64,000 nucleotides of DNA from assembly GCA_014898415.1 (NCBI GenBank), contig RCTD01000025.1:248001-312000 (forward strand), read 5' to 3'. Source of the stretch: Stromatinia cepivora. Its lineage: Eukaryota; Ascomycota; Leotiomycetes; Helotiales; Sclerotiniaceae. The translations under genes were made by a program, and so were the position numbers. The notes beneath the pieces are model-generated. The model did no database searches and had not been told where the DNA came from. It saw only the letters and a program-made list of their open reading frames with translations. Every line of letters starts with the position of its first letter. Positions within the stretch are counted from its first letter, which is position 1. Shown here in pieces: positions 1 to 12,752 of this stretch.

Positions 1-2078
<2,078 letters not shown>

Positions 2079-3158
2079 ATGGCAATCACGATCCCCAGTA
2101 CACTCAAAGCCGCGGCGCTTAAACAAATTGCCTTCAAATGCGGTATCTCAATCTCCGGCACCAAACCCCTCCTCACCCAACGAATACAAGATGAACTCCC
2201 AAACATTACCTTCCCAGGCTCGGGTCCTTCATCCGCCAACTCCAAACCTTTGCGCATCTTAAGCATTGACATGGGAATCCGCAATTTCTCCTACTGTCTC
2301 CTCGAAATACCTCTTCCGCCCAAATCCCCCAAGAAACGAAAAACAAACCATCCAATTCCCATCCTTCAATCCTGGCAAAAGCTGTCTTTACTCCCAAAAT
2401 CCCCTCCAAATGCAAACCCTGCAACCAAAGAAAAAATCCGCAATGAATTTACACCCGCTATTCTCAGCACGGCAGCATATAAATTGCTTCGCCATACACT
2501 TCTTCCTCTCTCTCCAACACATATCTTAATCGAGCGCCAACGCTTTCGCTCCATGGGTTCGAAACATATTCTCGAGTGGACAATCAGAGTTAATATGTTA
2601 GAGAGTATGTTATGGGCTACTCTTAAAACTTTATCCGAGGAAAAAGTATGGGGAGGAGAAGTAATTGAGATCGCGCCGAGGAAAGTGGGTAGTTTCTGGG
2701 TGGAGGAGAGTGGATTATTAGATGAGGAGGAGGGAGAGGAATTCAAAAAAGTTCGGAATACGAAAGTAGTGAACGCGAGGAATAAAGGGGCGAAAATAGA
2801 TTTAGTGAGGAGATGGTTAGAAGGTGGGGAAAAGCGGAAGGCCCAGAAACATAATGAGGTGGTACTCATTGGGAGTCAACAGGTTAAAGAGGTGAAGGAA
2901 AGATATACGGAAAAATGGGATAGGAAAGTTGGGAGAGCAAAGGGATATAAAGTTAAGAGCAAATCTTCCAGTACAGCTAAAGCTTCGGACGCAGCGAAAA
3001 ACAAAGAAGAAAAAGAGATGATAAAAGAAAAAGAAGAAGAGATGGGTAAATTAGACGATTTAGCAGATTGTCTATTACAAGGAATGGCATGGCTTAAATG
3101 GCAGGAAAATAGAAAGATGGCGTTGGAGGAAGGTGTGGAGATACTACTTGATCAGTAG
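2079..3158 (+). CDS. Cce1/Ydc2-type mitochondrial Holliday-junction resolvase
   Basis: A single-exon gene of 359 codons. Enzymes of this family cut four-way DNA junctions in mitochondria so that mtDNA molecules can separate. The N-terminus (residues 8-40, LKAAALKQIAFKCGI...) resembles the SAP-like DNA-binding helix pair of Ydc2. The RNase H-like core begins with LSIDMGIRNFSY, where D64 is the likely first metal ligand. It continues with ILIERQRFRS (Glu, near residue 150) and ends with a C-terminal LDDLADCLLQ helix carrying the last acidic residues. A long Lys/Glu-rich insertion (about residues 280-325) separates the last two motifs. The ATG at 2079 fits the family N-terminus. Assignment rests on motif order rather than a database search. 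Confidence 0.85.
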   Translation: MAITIPSTLKAAALKQIAFKCGISISGTKPLLTQRIQDELPNITFPGSGPSSANSKPLRILSIDMGIRNFSYCLLEIPLPPKSPKKRKTNHPIPILQSWQKLSLLPKSPPNANPATKEKIRNEFTPAILSTAAYKLLRHTLLPLSPTHILIERQRFRSMGSKHILEWTIRVNMLESMLWATLKTLSEEKVWGGEVIEIAPRKVGSFWVEESGLLDEEEGEEFKKVRNTKVVNARNKGAKIDLVRRWLEGGEKRKAQKHNEVVLIGSQQVKEVKERYTEKWDRKVGRAKGYKVKSKSSSTAKASDAAKNKEEKEMIKEKEEEMGKLDDLADCLLQGMAWLKWQENRKMALEEGVEILLDQ

Positions 3159-3810
3159 AGTAAAATAAAGTAAACAAATGAGTATTTTCTTGATACCCTT
3201 TTTATATACCCCGGGTTTATGTATAGGGTACCTCCTAGATAGGTACCTGTAGACACAGATCTCATACTCAGTTTCCTTGAATTTGAAAACGAATGAAAAA
3301 AAAAATGCACCCATTACTTATTGAGAGCCACTATACCACCAACCACACTACCGGTACTAGATATATAGGATATCCAAATCCATTCATTCATTTACACTCA
3401 TACTCATACTCATACTCGTATGATCTAATCTGCTACCAATCAAATTCATATCACATCATTAGTATATGAACCAACTATAGTATTCAAACACATTTATACA
3501 CATCTAGCTTCGCATCTGCATCTGCATCCGCATTTGCAACTAACTCATATACACACACCAGGTATCTAAAATCCATCCATCTATCCAAACTTCTCAACCG
3601 CAGTACGCTTGAAAAGCACACTTAAACACCATGTATAAATACACACAAAAGATATAATGAAGTAAAGATATGCTAGACGCCATCTCGCCTGCCAATGCCT
3701 AATTTTCCCTCACGTCCCGCGAAACCTAGCCCAAACGCCATGCCAATTTTCACATAAGCCAGCGAAATACATATTTGATTCCTCAACCATAAAATTAGAA
3801 TTCTACTACC
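3159..3810. other. Convergent intergenic region with short simple repeats
   Basis: The 3' ends of the resolvase and SCY1 genes face each other across 650 bp. The stretch holds short simple repeats: GGTACCT-like units at 3227-3248, ACTCAT units at about 3396-3420, and GCATCT/GCATCC units at 3511-3536. No gene is seen. Confidence 0.5.
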
Positions 3811-6463
3811 CTACCAACCATCACCCCAATCAGCATCCTCATCGGTAGCTTTGGGCGCTGTATCAATTTTCTTAGCCACGGGTTTTGCTGCTGTGACTGG
3901 TGCCTTTTTTGTTCCTAAAGAACTAGTCGTATTAGTTCTTCCTGAAGAAATAGGTCTTCCATTACTTTTCGGCGCTGGTTTTGCTAAGCCCTTAGGTAAT
4001 GATTTTTGGGCTGGTTTCTTTTGTTGAGCTGCTAGCCAGCCTGCAAAATCTGGTTCACCGTTATCGTCAAAGGGGTTTGCGACAGTAGATTGCTTTGCAG
4101 TCGTTTTGGGAGCAGATTCACTGGGTGCGTCAAAGAAGGATTCTTCTTCCATATCACCCCATGCTTCCATATCATCTTCTCCTGCGTTCGCATCTTCGAA
4201 ATAAGATTGACCAGCAGATGAGGTATTCGTTGAAGCGACAGCTGGTGAAGTTACTGCTTGGCGATGTAATGCTGATGCAGATTGAGTTGAAGGGCGAGGT
4301 TCATTTTCTTGTCGTGCTGAGCTAGGATGTGCATCTGGAGTCACAACAGCACTTGATGGTTGAATTTCGCCAGTAGCTGCAGCCATTTTATTGGTAAATG
4401 AAGAAATAGCCCAGCCTGTCCATGATGAACCTGCATCACTAGGTTGTGGCGTACTCATTCGAGGCGTAGATGAAGAAGCAACTTCGCCTGTGGTAGGCGG
4501 TGGTAAAACAGTATCAGGCATTGAGGCAGCGGACTTGTGAAGGCGTTGCAGATAAACATCCATTGTTTTGTTTGTCTGATCCCGAATGAGCTTTTCCTTG
4601 TCGATTAGACAAGGACATAACGCCGGTAATATTCGATTAGCGCAGTCATCATCGTTGAACGAGTCGGCTGTAACAGATAATGCTAACAAAGCTGCATTTC
4701 TAGCATGAACGAATGGATCACGAAGTGACCGTGTGAAGGCAGCTATCAACACCTTCGATCTCGTGCTAACCCCTAGATTCTTGGCTATCTTTCCTAAACA
4801 GATTGTCGTGTTCGTTCGAATACCAGGTTGCTCATCATTGGAAGTTTTGGCTAAATATTTCAATAGTTCTCCATTAATAGTTCGGTCTGACAGTTTTCCA
4901 ATAATTGTCAAGACTGCTTTGACTGTCTGTTCTCGTACTACCGGTGCAAGATCCGTAAAACCAGTGACCTGTATCAATCAGCGTATGTTTAAAATTAAAG
5001 CTCAATCATCCTTACCATTTGGGGAAATATTTTATCATTCACCACCTTTTGTGGTAGTCGATCAATCATAAGAGGAAGATTGTCCAAAAGACACACCCGA
5101 ATAGCTCTGTCAGGACTGCTAAACAGTCGCACAACAACAGGTGTGACCTTTGCTTCAAAATCATCATCTGTGAGCTTCGTACTAATCTTCATAACAACAG
5201 TGAAGACTTTCGGTCCACCACCTCCAAATTCAACAGATTTTAGTAACTCGGGTAGAATCTTCATCTTGAAGTAATCTTCTGGAAAGTCATTTGATAGCTC
5301 ATCAAGATCACTCCATACGTTAGCTCACATACTTTAGGCTCCTGATAGGGAAATTACCTCAGGAATTCTTCTCGTTCAGTCTCCGTCTTCATCCCAAGAT
5401 TATCTACCCCTTCAGTAAGCTTGATTAGAGGAGTCTCGAAGAACCCTCCACTTCGACGACCTTGCTCAAGGAAATGGCCAACACTAAGCCGAGCTTTAGG
5501 ATTACTATTAACCAAACGTCGATAACTTGATTGCATGGTGGGAGGTATATTCTTCGTCTGTCCGGCTTGCTCGCCTCCCGTGAAGTCTCCATTGAAGACT
5601 TCAAAAATCAACGTTCCATAATTGTAAGAATCAGTCGCATAGATAGGGTGTTTCTTGATGGAATCCCAGCCAGAACTTGCCAATTCTGGAGGAGTATATC
5701 GACCGGAATCTGGCACGAGACTGCCATAATTCTGCAAGATTTAGCATTTAGTTTTCTGTCCACCGGGAACAATTATTGCTCACGTAAATGATCGCTTCAG
5801 TATCATTCATATTGCTTAATACTTCAAAGCCTCCGACTCTCCATTCTCCGCTTTCACTTGTATAAATTGATCCTACTCGTAGCATCCCGTGGACGGATGA
5901 GGCTTCATCATTAATAAATTTGATTGTTTGCTATGTTATTCATTAGACTTGACATCTCGAAAATAATGTTCGCCAACTTACTGCTATGCTGAATAATCCC
6001 CATTTCAGAGTCTCCGGGCTCATGCTCTTTCTCTTGATATGCCATCTTAAAGGAACCACTCTTTCAGTAGCAATATAAATATATGTATCCGTCTAACCCA
6101 ATACCACAGGTCAGAAATTTCACACATAATCCGAGTTTCAGCCATTCATACCTCAACTGTATCCAGCACTTTGATTACCCCAGGATGTCTTAATGTTCGA
6201 AGCTTCTTAACAGCATTTTTGGCTAAAGGTAATCGAGATTTATTCGCGGGAACATCGAAGGAGAATATACTACAATTAGAACCGTCTTCCTATAATATCA
6301 TTAGTTACCTGTTCTTTACCAAAATCATCTCTTCGCGTACTCTTTTGGTGCCATTGTATAACTTCCATATGGACTGTTCTATATCAACTTGATCCCCGAA
6401 TGTATAGGGAAATGGAGGACCCTTCGATATCGCAGAAGCGACTGCAGACTTCAAGAAATCCAT
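3811..6463 (-). CDS. SCY1/Cex1-family pseudokinase with HEAT repeats
   Basis: Family members (yeast Cex1, fission yeast Ppk32, animal SCYL1) act in nuclear tRNA export and COPI/Golgi trafficking. I read seven exons: 6463-6341, 6289-6152, 6092-5982, 5930-5784, 5731-5358, 5310-5016 and 4968-3811. The coding length is 2346 nt, giving 781 residues, close to the family size. The N-terminus (MDFLKSAVASAISKGPPFPY) leads into a kinase fold without a glycine-rich loop; it includes YIATERVVPL and the YTPPELASSGWDSIKKHPIYATDSYNYG segment, split here for length. HEAT-type helices follow in exons 6-7. The tail is Ser/Pro/Ala-rich and acidic and ends in DADWGDGW, a Trp-acidic end resembling coatomer-binding tails. 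All intron ends are GT-AG and every phase joins. Confidence 0.9.
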
Positions 6464-6958
6464 GAAAACCCAGCAATGAAATGAAATGAATGGTAAGAAT
6501 ACAATACTTTCGTAGTATTTACTTATTATTTATGACAGAAGTAGACAGCTTTTACCTATCAATTCAATGATTGACCTTCGCCATACCCAGTCTAGCTATG
6601 CTAAGGCGGTGTGAATGGGCATAATCAGCGGCCGCAAAAGCCTGTGCCTGTGCACCAGTGCTTTCACTCCCTTATTATTAGTGGGGTTTGCGAGTTTCTT
6701 TTCTTGATATTATATAAAGTTTCTATATAGAGATGTACGAAATATATGGCAAGAGGATAATTCGCTGCATTGCCATGCTATATCCTCCAAAGGTTGCCAT
6801 GTTTGAATTGTTGAGCCTAGCTACTGAACAAAATGCTATATGCTCGAGAACATTTTTACCTGGCCTGAGTGCTAATTGTATAGTGTTTTGAATAAGGGGA
6901 GGAGCAATAGAGGCACGGGAGATGCAATCAGATGTTTTCTCTTCCGAATTCATTCCCC

Positions 6959-7291
6959 TTACTGCTTTGTTACTCCCACTCTTCTGCACCAATATCTCAA
7001 TCTTACCCTCGATCTCCTCATCCACTGTTTAACAGTGTGCCTTAATCCTTGCTGTTTACTTTTCTCCTCATTATCATCCTCGATTTCTTGCTGGCTCATC
7101 TCTTGGCTTTCCTCCTGATTCACCTGTTCACTTTCTTCTGTACCTGCATTCGTCGATTCCCATTCGTCTGCACTATCATCTGTATTATATTCTGAGCTTA
7201 TGTAATAAGCCATTTCGGTCCTACATATGATACCATAAGCCTTGAAGCAAGATGCACAAGAGATAAAACAAGACACAAACTCAACAGTCAT
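6959..7291 (-). CDS. Hypothetical small protein, doubtful
   Basis: An ATG-started frame of 110 codons. The N-terminus is Cys-rich (CFISCASCFKAYGIIC). The middle is strongly acidic and Gln/Glu-rich, and the C-terminus is basic (RRSRVRLRYWCRRVG). I do not recognise it. It could be the last exon of a longer gene whose earlier parts lie at 7300-7830, or chance. Confidence 0.2.
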   Translation of the reverse strand: MTVEFVSCFISCASCFKAYGIICRTEMAYYISSEYNTDDSADEWESTNAGTEESEQVNQEESQEMSQQEIEDDNEEKSKQQGLRHTVKQWMRRSRVRLRYWCRRVGVTKQ

Positions 7292-7485
7292 CTGCAGTCA
7301 AAGGATAAAAGCTCCTGATCATTTGTCGCCCAGGGTTTTTCTTGATGAATTTGATAGTTTTGCTCAGTTCTCTGAAATGGCTCGGTGGCATTGTTTTTTC
7401 ACATACTCGCAAACGCTATATAGGCGCATCATGTAAAGTTCCCATGATACAAGACGGAAATCAATGAATGAGACAAAAACATATG

Positions 7486-7722
7486 TTATACACACCGGTC
7501 AGCCGTGAATAGTGCGGAATATGGGGTCTCGATGTTAGTGTAGTCACTCAGATCGTAACGCCCTCCCGTCATTATTGCTGGATCCCGCACCTCATCAACT
7601 TTCTTTAGAGTTCTTTGTATGTAATATGGACGAGAGTGGCCCCGCTTGAGAAGCATTTCGAACATCACAAGTCGAGCAAGGCCCGTTATCCTCCCTGGGT
7701 TAAGCTCATGAGAACTGGCCAT
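7486..7722 (-). CDS. Unassigned open frame, possibly an exon or gene relic
   Basis: A 78-codon frame beginning MASSHELNPGR and containing LKRGHSRPYYIQRTLKKVDEV, with more protein-like composition than the flanks. An overlapping frame just upstream (about 7722-7830) reads FEAYENRLPVQISQAQLRSV. The two are in different frames and I found no intron that joins them, so this may be a frameshifted remnant. No family recognised. Confidence 0.2.
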   Translation of the reverse strand: MASSHELNPGRITGLARLVMFEMLLKRGHSRPYYIQRTLKKVDEVRDPAIMTGGRYDLSDYTNIETPYSALFTADRCV

Positions 7723-8278
7723 TTCTCCGAAACGCCGCTCCGCAATATCAAATTTTCGCCCTGTCTAGTGAGTCCCAAAACACTTCGAAGTTGTGCTTGC
7801 GATATTTGAACAGGCAGGCGATTTTCGTATGCTTCAAAAAAACAATGCCCCTCATTCAGTATCGAAAAAAACGTGGTATTGACGAGAGGTTCTATAAAGA
7901 GAGAATGAGGGAAAAGGAGAGCGGAGGCTTATATACATATAGAGAATACCCGAAGTGGATTTTGCTATTAGCTCTTTGTTAAGCCAGGCATAACAGCACG
8001 CGATAACAGGACCACAGGTTCAATGGTTACCAGTGTAATCATAGGATATATCAACGTATTGTTATGACTAAATTCCACGCCTATAGATGTGTAACTTAAA
8101 AACAGATCCGTTAATTGATAATTATTGAGAAGAAGAAAGGCTGATTTTATTCTAATGTCTAGAGGGAATTGAGCCTCATATGTACAAATTCGACTCTAAT
8201 CTCATCTTAGCTGAATGCTATCTAACATAATATCGATACGAGGCAGGACAGTAGACTTGACATAAATGATGTGATCTC

Positions 8279-10141
8279 CTACGATATAAGGACCCTAACT
8301 CCCTTACTTCCCTTCTTGGGTAGAGGGATAAATAAGTCATGATCATATCTCACGTCATTAATACTCGTCTCATACAACTTCGTCCGCGGAAAAACACGCA
8401 ATGTCAGAGCCGTTACCGCTAGGTACAAGTTACAGTACGCAAGACTATTCGATAGATTAGCAGCAATTGAGAGTGTGTGGATTTGTTAACTCACCTCATA
8501 GCTAGGCACTGCCTACTGCCTCTGGAAAACGAAGTCAGGTTACTTTCCATCCGGCGTCGCTGAGCTTCATCTAGACCAAGCCATCGCTCCGGCATGAATT
8601 TGTCCGAGTCGGGAAACACATCTTCATTGTGGTGATTAATAACATTGGACATACCCATAGGTGTGCCTGATGGAATGATAAACTGGATCTTGCGGCCGTG
8701 GAACTGCCCGCGATATATCAGGTTCTCGTCAGGAGCAATTCTGGGTGCTCGAGCTGTGACGCCATAGGAAAGGCGCAATGCTTCGGTGATGGTTGCATTC
8801 AAATAGGGCAGTTTCTCTAGAGCGAACCATGGCAGGTTGATTGCATCTGCGTCTCGCAGTTCTTTGCTTAACCGGGCCAGAGTTTCCGGTTGGTTCAGGA
8901 GATAGAAGGTGGTCACGGTGAGTGTCCACTGTGCGACTATTAAAATTCCGAGCAGAAAAATGTGTCATTTTTAGGTAAAAACTTACTGCAGTTGTCTCAG
9001 TACCGGCTGAGATCATGGAGAAGCCTTCGCCACCCAGCCGATGGTCTGTTTTCTCTGTATCTGGTAAAGAGGAGCTGAGAATAGCAGTAAAGATGCTTGG
9101 ACGGTCTGCATTTGTGCCATCATTGTAGGCCTGTTTGGCTTTGCGTATGCGAGCAGGCATTTTCTCATTCGACTCTGCTAACATGATTGCAATGTCATCC
9201 CTTACCCATTTAGCAAAGAGCGGGGCTATATCGACAAGAACTTTCAGAGATGGGAAAAAACGAAAGAGATATGTGGTTGCGAGAACTGCGTTTAGAGGTT
9301 CCCTGAAATTTGGCGCCCAGTTTTCCTGTAACTGCGTGAGAAGGATGATTCGGTATGCGTATTTATTTTTGGTTGAATGTAAGGAAGGGTTAACCTTACC
9401 TGTTTTATAAATCCAAATGCCTCTCCAAAGCAGTACCCTGAGATAACGTCGGAAGTGAAACAGCTGTAGGCTGTAGTCACGTCGAGAGGCGTACTACCTT
9501 GGTTGCCTTGGACTGTCAGCATCGAAATCTGATTCTTCTAGTTGAGGCCTGATCTACTTAGACGTATCATCTTATCACACAGCTGATCCACCAATTCTTT
9601 GATTCCAAACTCCAGCTTCGAGATCTGCGTCCGCGAGAAAAACTTATTCATCGCGCTGCGTCTAATCCGATGATGATCGTGTTTTACTGTCGCGAACATC
9701 GACGAAGTGATTGGTCCAGCAACAAAATTCAGAAAATGCACTTGCTTATCACGTTTGCGGCCTCCCGAGGCATATATCTCGTCGACAAATGCTGTGTCAT
9801 TGAAGTGAAGTTCCTCAGGATTGATGCGTACAACTGGACCTAATTCCCGCGGTGTTAACGATAGGCACCAACGCGAGACACAATACTATCTTACCATAAA
9901 ACTCATGCATCCGCTTGATCTCATGAGTGTATCTTCCGCCCAGGATAAGGTCAAACCAGCCTTCGTATAGGAACGTCGCGGCTGCAAGTTTGGGCCCAGG
10001 AATATGGCTGAGAGGATGTAGGGGCGAAATGTTATACAGCGCGCGGATTACATGATATATCAGCCAGAGGCCAACTAGACGGATGAGGGTGCTCTCTGTA
10101 AACAAACTAATATGAATGGTGAGTTCAGCTGGGAAGTACAT
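8279..10141 (-). CDS. Cytochrome P450 monooxygenase (cluster P450 A)
   Basis: A microsomal heme-thiolate monooxygenase, probably oxidising the cluster product. Six exons: 10141-9895, 9839-9564, 9512-9400, 9331-8987, 8928-8495 and 8444-8279, giving 526 residues with all phases matching. The ATG at 10141 ([12 protein letters not shown]) is chosen because the longer frame upstream has no ATG. A hydrophobic anchor is followed by the Pro-rich hinge HIPGPKL. Then come the I-helix AGTETTA, the ExxR motif EALRLS, PERW, and the heme loop [10 protein letters not shown] with the Cys ligand. The [14 protein letters not shown] segment and heme loop resemble fungal secondary-metabolism P450s; the substrate cannot be read from sequence. 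It is the outermost recognisable tailoring gene on the left. Confidence 0.95.
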
Positions 10142-11652
10142 TTTGGAGTTTGAGTTTGTGGATAAGGTGACTGTTGAGGGGTAGTCTTCAAGCTCCTGAG
10201 AGCCTTGGAAGCTATTCAAACACTGATATTAGTAAGTAATTGTTCCTTCCGACCCTGTCTGCTTCCTGGGAGCTTGATATTTTATGAATCAATATTTATG
10301 AAGGTCCGTTTCAAGATGAATTGACCTCTATGACGGCTTTGTGGGAGAACTTAGGGCATATTAACAACGAAAGATCAGTATCAAAGGTCAATACCATTTA
10401 GTACCATTAGATCACTTGACATAGCTTAATACTACCTTAGGATTAAAAAGAATTGAAGGTATTGAGGGCTCGTTTGGACTTTTTACTGAACACATTTTAA
10501 GGCACGATATGGGCAAATATGCCTAAGAATATCGTTTGGATCTGCCCAAGATACCTTGAGGCAACATGTCTAGAATTGTGCTTATGAAACCCACTTTTTA
10601 AAGTCCCTCATAGTAAATTTAATGCCTGTTTAAAAATTTGCCAGGAGCTTTGAAGCTCATGGCAACGAATAAGTAACCCTTTAAGGCAAATTTGTAACAT
10701 GAGCCTGAAGGTGGTTCTGAAGGGTAAGGCTGTAATAAGGGATGCGCACATGCTAAGATCATCTTAAAGATAAAGCTATTCTCATTTCTGCCCAAGTAGC
10801 TAAGCTAATAGCCTGTAGAAGCCTATCAAATTACCTTGGGTCAATCAAGCAGATTCAATAAATCAGCTTTGAACACTCTCAATTGCTTCAAATATTCCAG
10901 TTTAATGCCTTAATTTCAAGAAACAAACGAAATATAAAGCTAATCCTCTAAATAGACAAGCTCGAAAACATTTTTATACTATCTATGTCCATTTATCTTG
11001 AAAAATGCATTTAGGACCTTAGTCAATACCTAGGTAGGTTTAGGCATCATGTCTAAAATCTTGCTTTGGAAATCCATTTTCATAAGACTACTATAATAAT
11101 TTTCATTATATATTTAAAATTCGCGTAAAGATAGTATCACAAGTTCTAAAGAGTCTGGAGAATCTAGACAGTCCATTTTAGACAACCTTGCCCCGTTGTC
11201 TAGAACGAGGTCCATGTCGCACCATTATCAGTCAGCTTCCAACATGGTCATAAGACCATGGCCGAGGATTACAACTGTATATCCGACGAGCTAATCTTTT
11301 CCTTATAGAGAATCAGATGCGTTATCTTACATTTCAAGTGACATTGATCGATAAGACCTAGTTTGAACCTCGTCCAGTACTGCAGGTTTCATCAGGCTCA
11401 ATAATCAAGCTTGATTCGTAATAATCACACCACTTACACATCTGAATGCTTGTACATCATGCATAAGTGCTTATTATATCTTCAACTTATGCTAGCTTTT
11501 TATTTAATAGTATTCCCTTTCCAAAAAAAATATATGAAATTTATAAGTATTAATTTAAGGGTATATTCTAGTTTCAATCTAGAGTTTTCTAGCACCACAG
11601 GCGGGGGCCCTAACTTATATCTCGTGAGGTCCCCACCTATACACCCATCATG

Positions 11653-12071
11653 TACGGAGGTTGATGGGGTAAGTATTGTAAGATATTTTTTACCCACAAA
11701 TCGCTGTTTTCCTGTCTTTTGATGCTGCTTTAAACAATTTGAATAGATATTGAGCTGTTCTCCCTTCAAATTTCGAATTCCGAAAATTTTAATTGTATTT
11801 CGAGGATTTCAATAAAATTTCAACAATTTAATGATTTTGAAGTTTTTAAAGTTTATATAATCTTTTTCAATAACTTTAGGATAGATTTTTGAATAAAAAA
11901 TTAATGATTTTAAATAGATAATTAAGAATTTACAATACTTTAATCACTTAGATTTCATCATACAAATTTTCAATCAGCGTAATGATATTATTGGTCAGAA
12001 CCCCTGTCTGTGGAACCAAGCACGGTCATTTTTTGGTATGTTTTACAATACTTACCCCATCAACCTCCGTA
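11653..12071. repeat. Inverted-repeat (MITE-like) element
   Basis: A 29-nt arm at 11653-11681 (starts TACGGAGGTTGATGGGG) is matched perfectly and in reverse at 12043-12071. The 361-bp spacer is AT-rich. This fits a small non-autonomous DNA transposon or its relic. Confidence 0.6.
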
Positions 12072-12424
12072 AACCCTGCTGAAGCACCCAGCCTGTATAA
12101 TAGTAACTTAGATTAGCTAGTTAGAAACCCAGGGACCTTTGTCCCCATTGGGAATTGAAGGCCCAGTGCTCCGCAATAAACCTTGGACGAAAAATAAAAC
12201 ACACACAAACACACTGCAAGAACAATTGAATCCGTTTTTAATATTTAATTTTTATTTTCTTCATATAAATTTAATTGAATACCTAGGTATACAGTAAAGA
12301 CTTCAGATAGCACACTTTCTTATTTTGATAATTTATTTAATATATTAAATTATTGCCTTTATTTAAAATAGTATTAATACCAATCTAGATATCGATCAAT
12401 TTAAACAAAGGATTTATTAATTTC

Positions 12425-12619
12425 TGTTGAAGGATTGGTTCCTGTGGTGGTAGGTAGTAGGAGGAGCTAAGCCTGATTAGGATTAGTAGAGCTCTGATAT
12501 ATCAGAACTCTTCACTTTGTAGATTCTTTCCTCTTTAGTCCAATTATATCAGTCTGAATGCCCTCATATTCTAAATCTTATGCTTCCCATCATCCCTGTG
12601 AAAAGTCATACTTTAGACA
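12425..12619. repeat. Dispersed repeat, copy 1 (second copy at 24818-25002)
   Basis: About 195 bp sharing long identical blocks with 24818-25002 in the same orientation, for example GATTAGGATTAGTAGAGCTC and TCTTATGCTTCCCATC. It begins with TGTTGAAG, which would suit a solo LTR or LTR fragment, but no partner is seen. It ends only about 130 bp before the P450 B start codon. Confidence 0.6.
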
Positions 12620-12752
12620 ATTTCAATATATAATACTTGCGGGACAGCACTCTGCTCCTATGAATTTCATTCTTTTGGTGTATAAATCGTTCTATAGTGG
12701 TGAGTGAATCTCCCTCAGAGTTATCATAGCATTCTACGAACCCAGATAGGAT

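Larger units (their letters stand above)
6464..8278. other. Low-evidence stretch between SCY1 gene and first P450
   Basis: This 1.8 kb marks the passage from housekeeping genes to the metabolite cluster. It contains several short minus-strand open frames (see 6959-7291 and 7486-7722) that I cannot assign. 7982-8278 has no usable ORF. A degraded gene is possible. Confidence 0.4.
10142..12752. other. Intergenic region with repeat relics
   Basis: 2.6 kb between divergent P450s A and B. 10420-11110 contains loosely repeated blocks (AGGCAACATGTCTAGAATT near 10560 and AGGCATCATGTCTAAAATC near 11041), which look like an old duplicated transposon fragment. 11653-12071 is an inverted-repeat element, and 12425-12619 is a dispersed repeat also found at 24818. 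No credible gene. Confidence 0.5.

Noticed and set aside
6290..6308. 19-nt intron in the SCY1 gene
   Set aside because: Too short; the donor at 6340 (51-nt intron) joins GTKR to EDGSNCSIF in frame as in the family.
10142..10219. Longer N-terminus for P450 A
   Set aside because: The extended frame begins at TTG, not ATG; the anchor-like start MYFPAEL at 10141 fits better.
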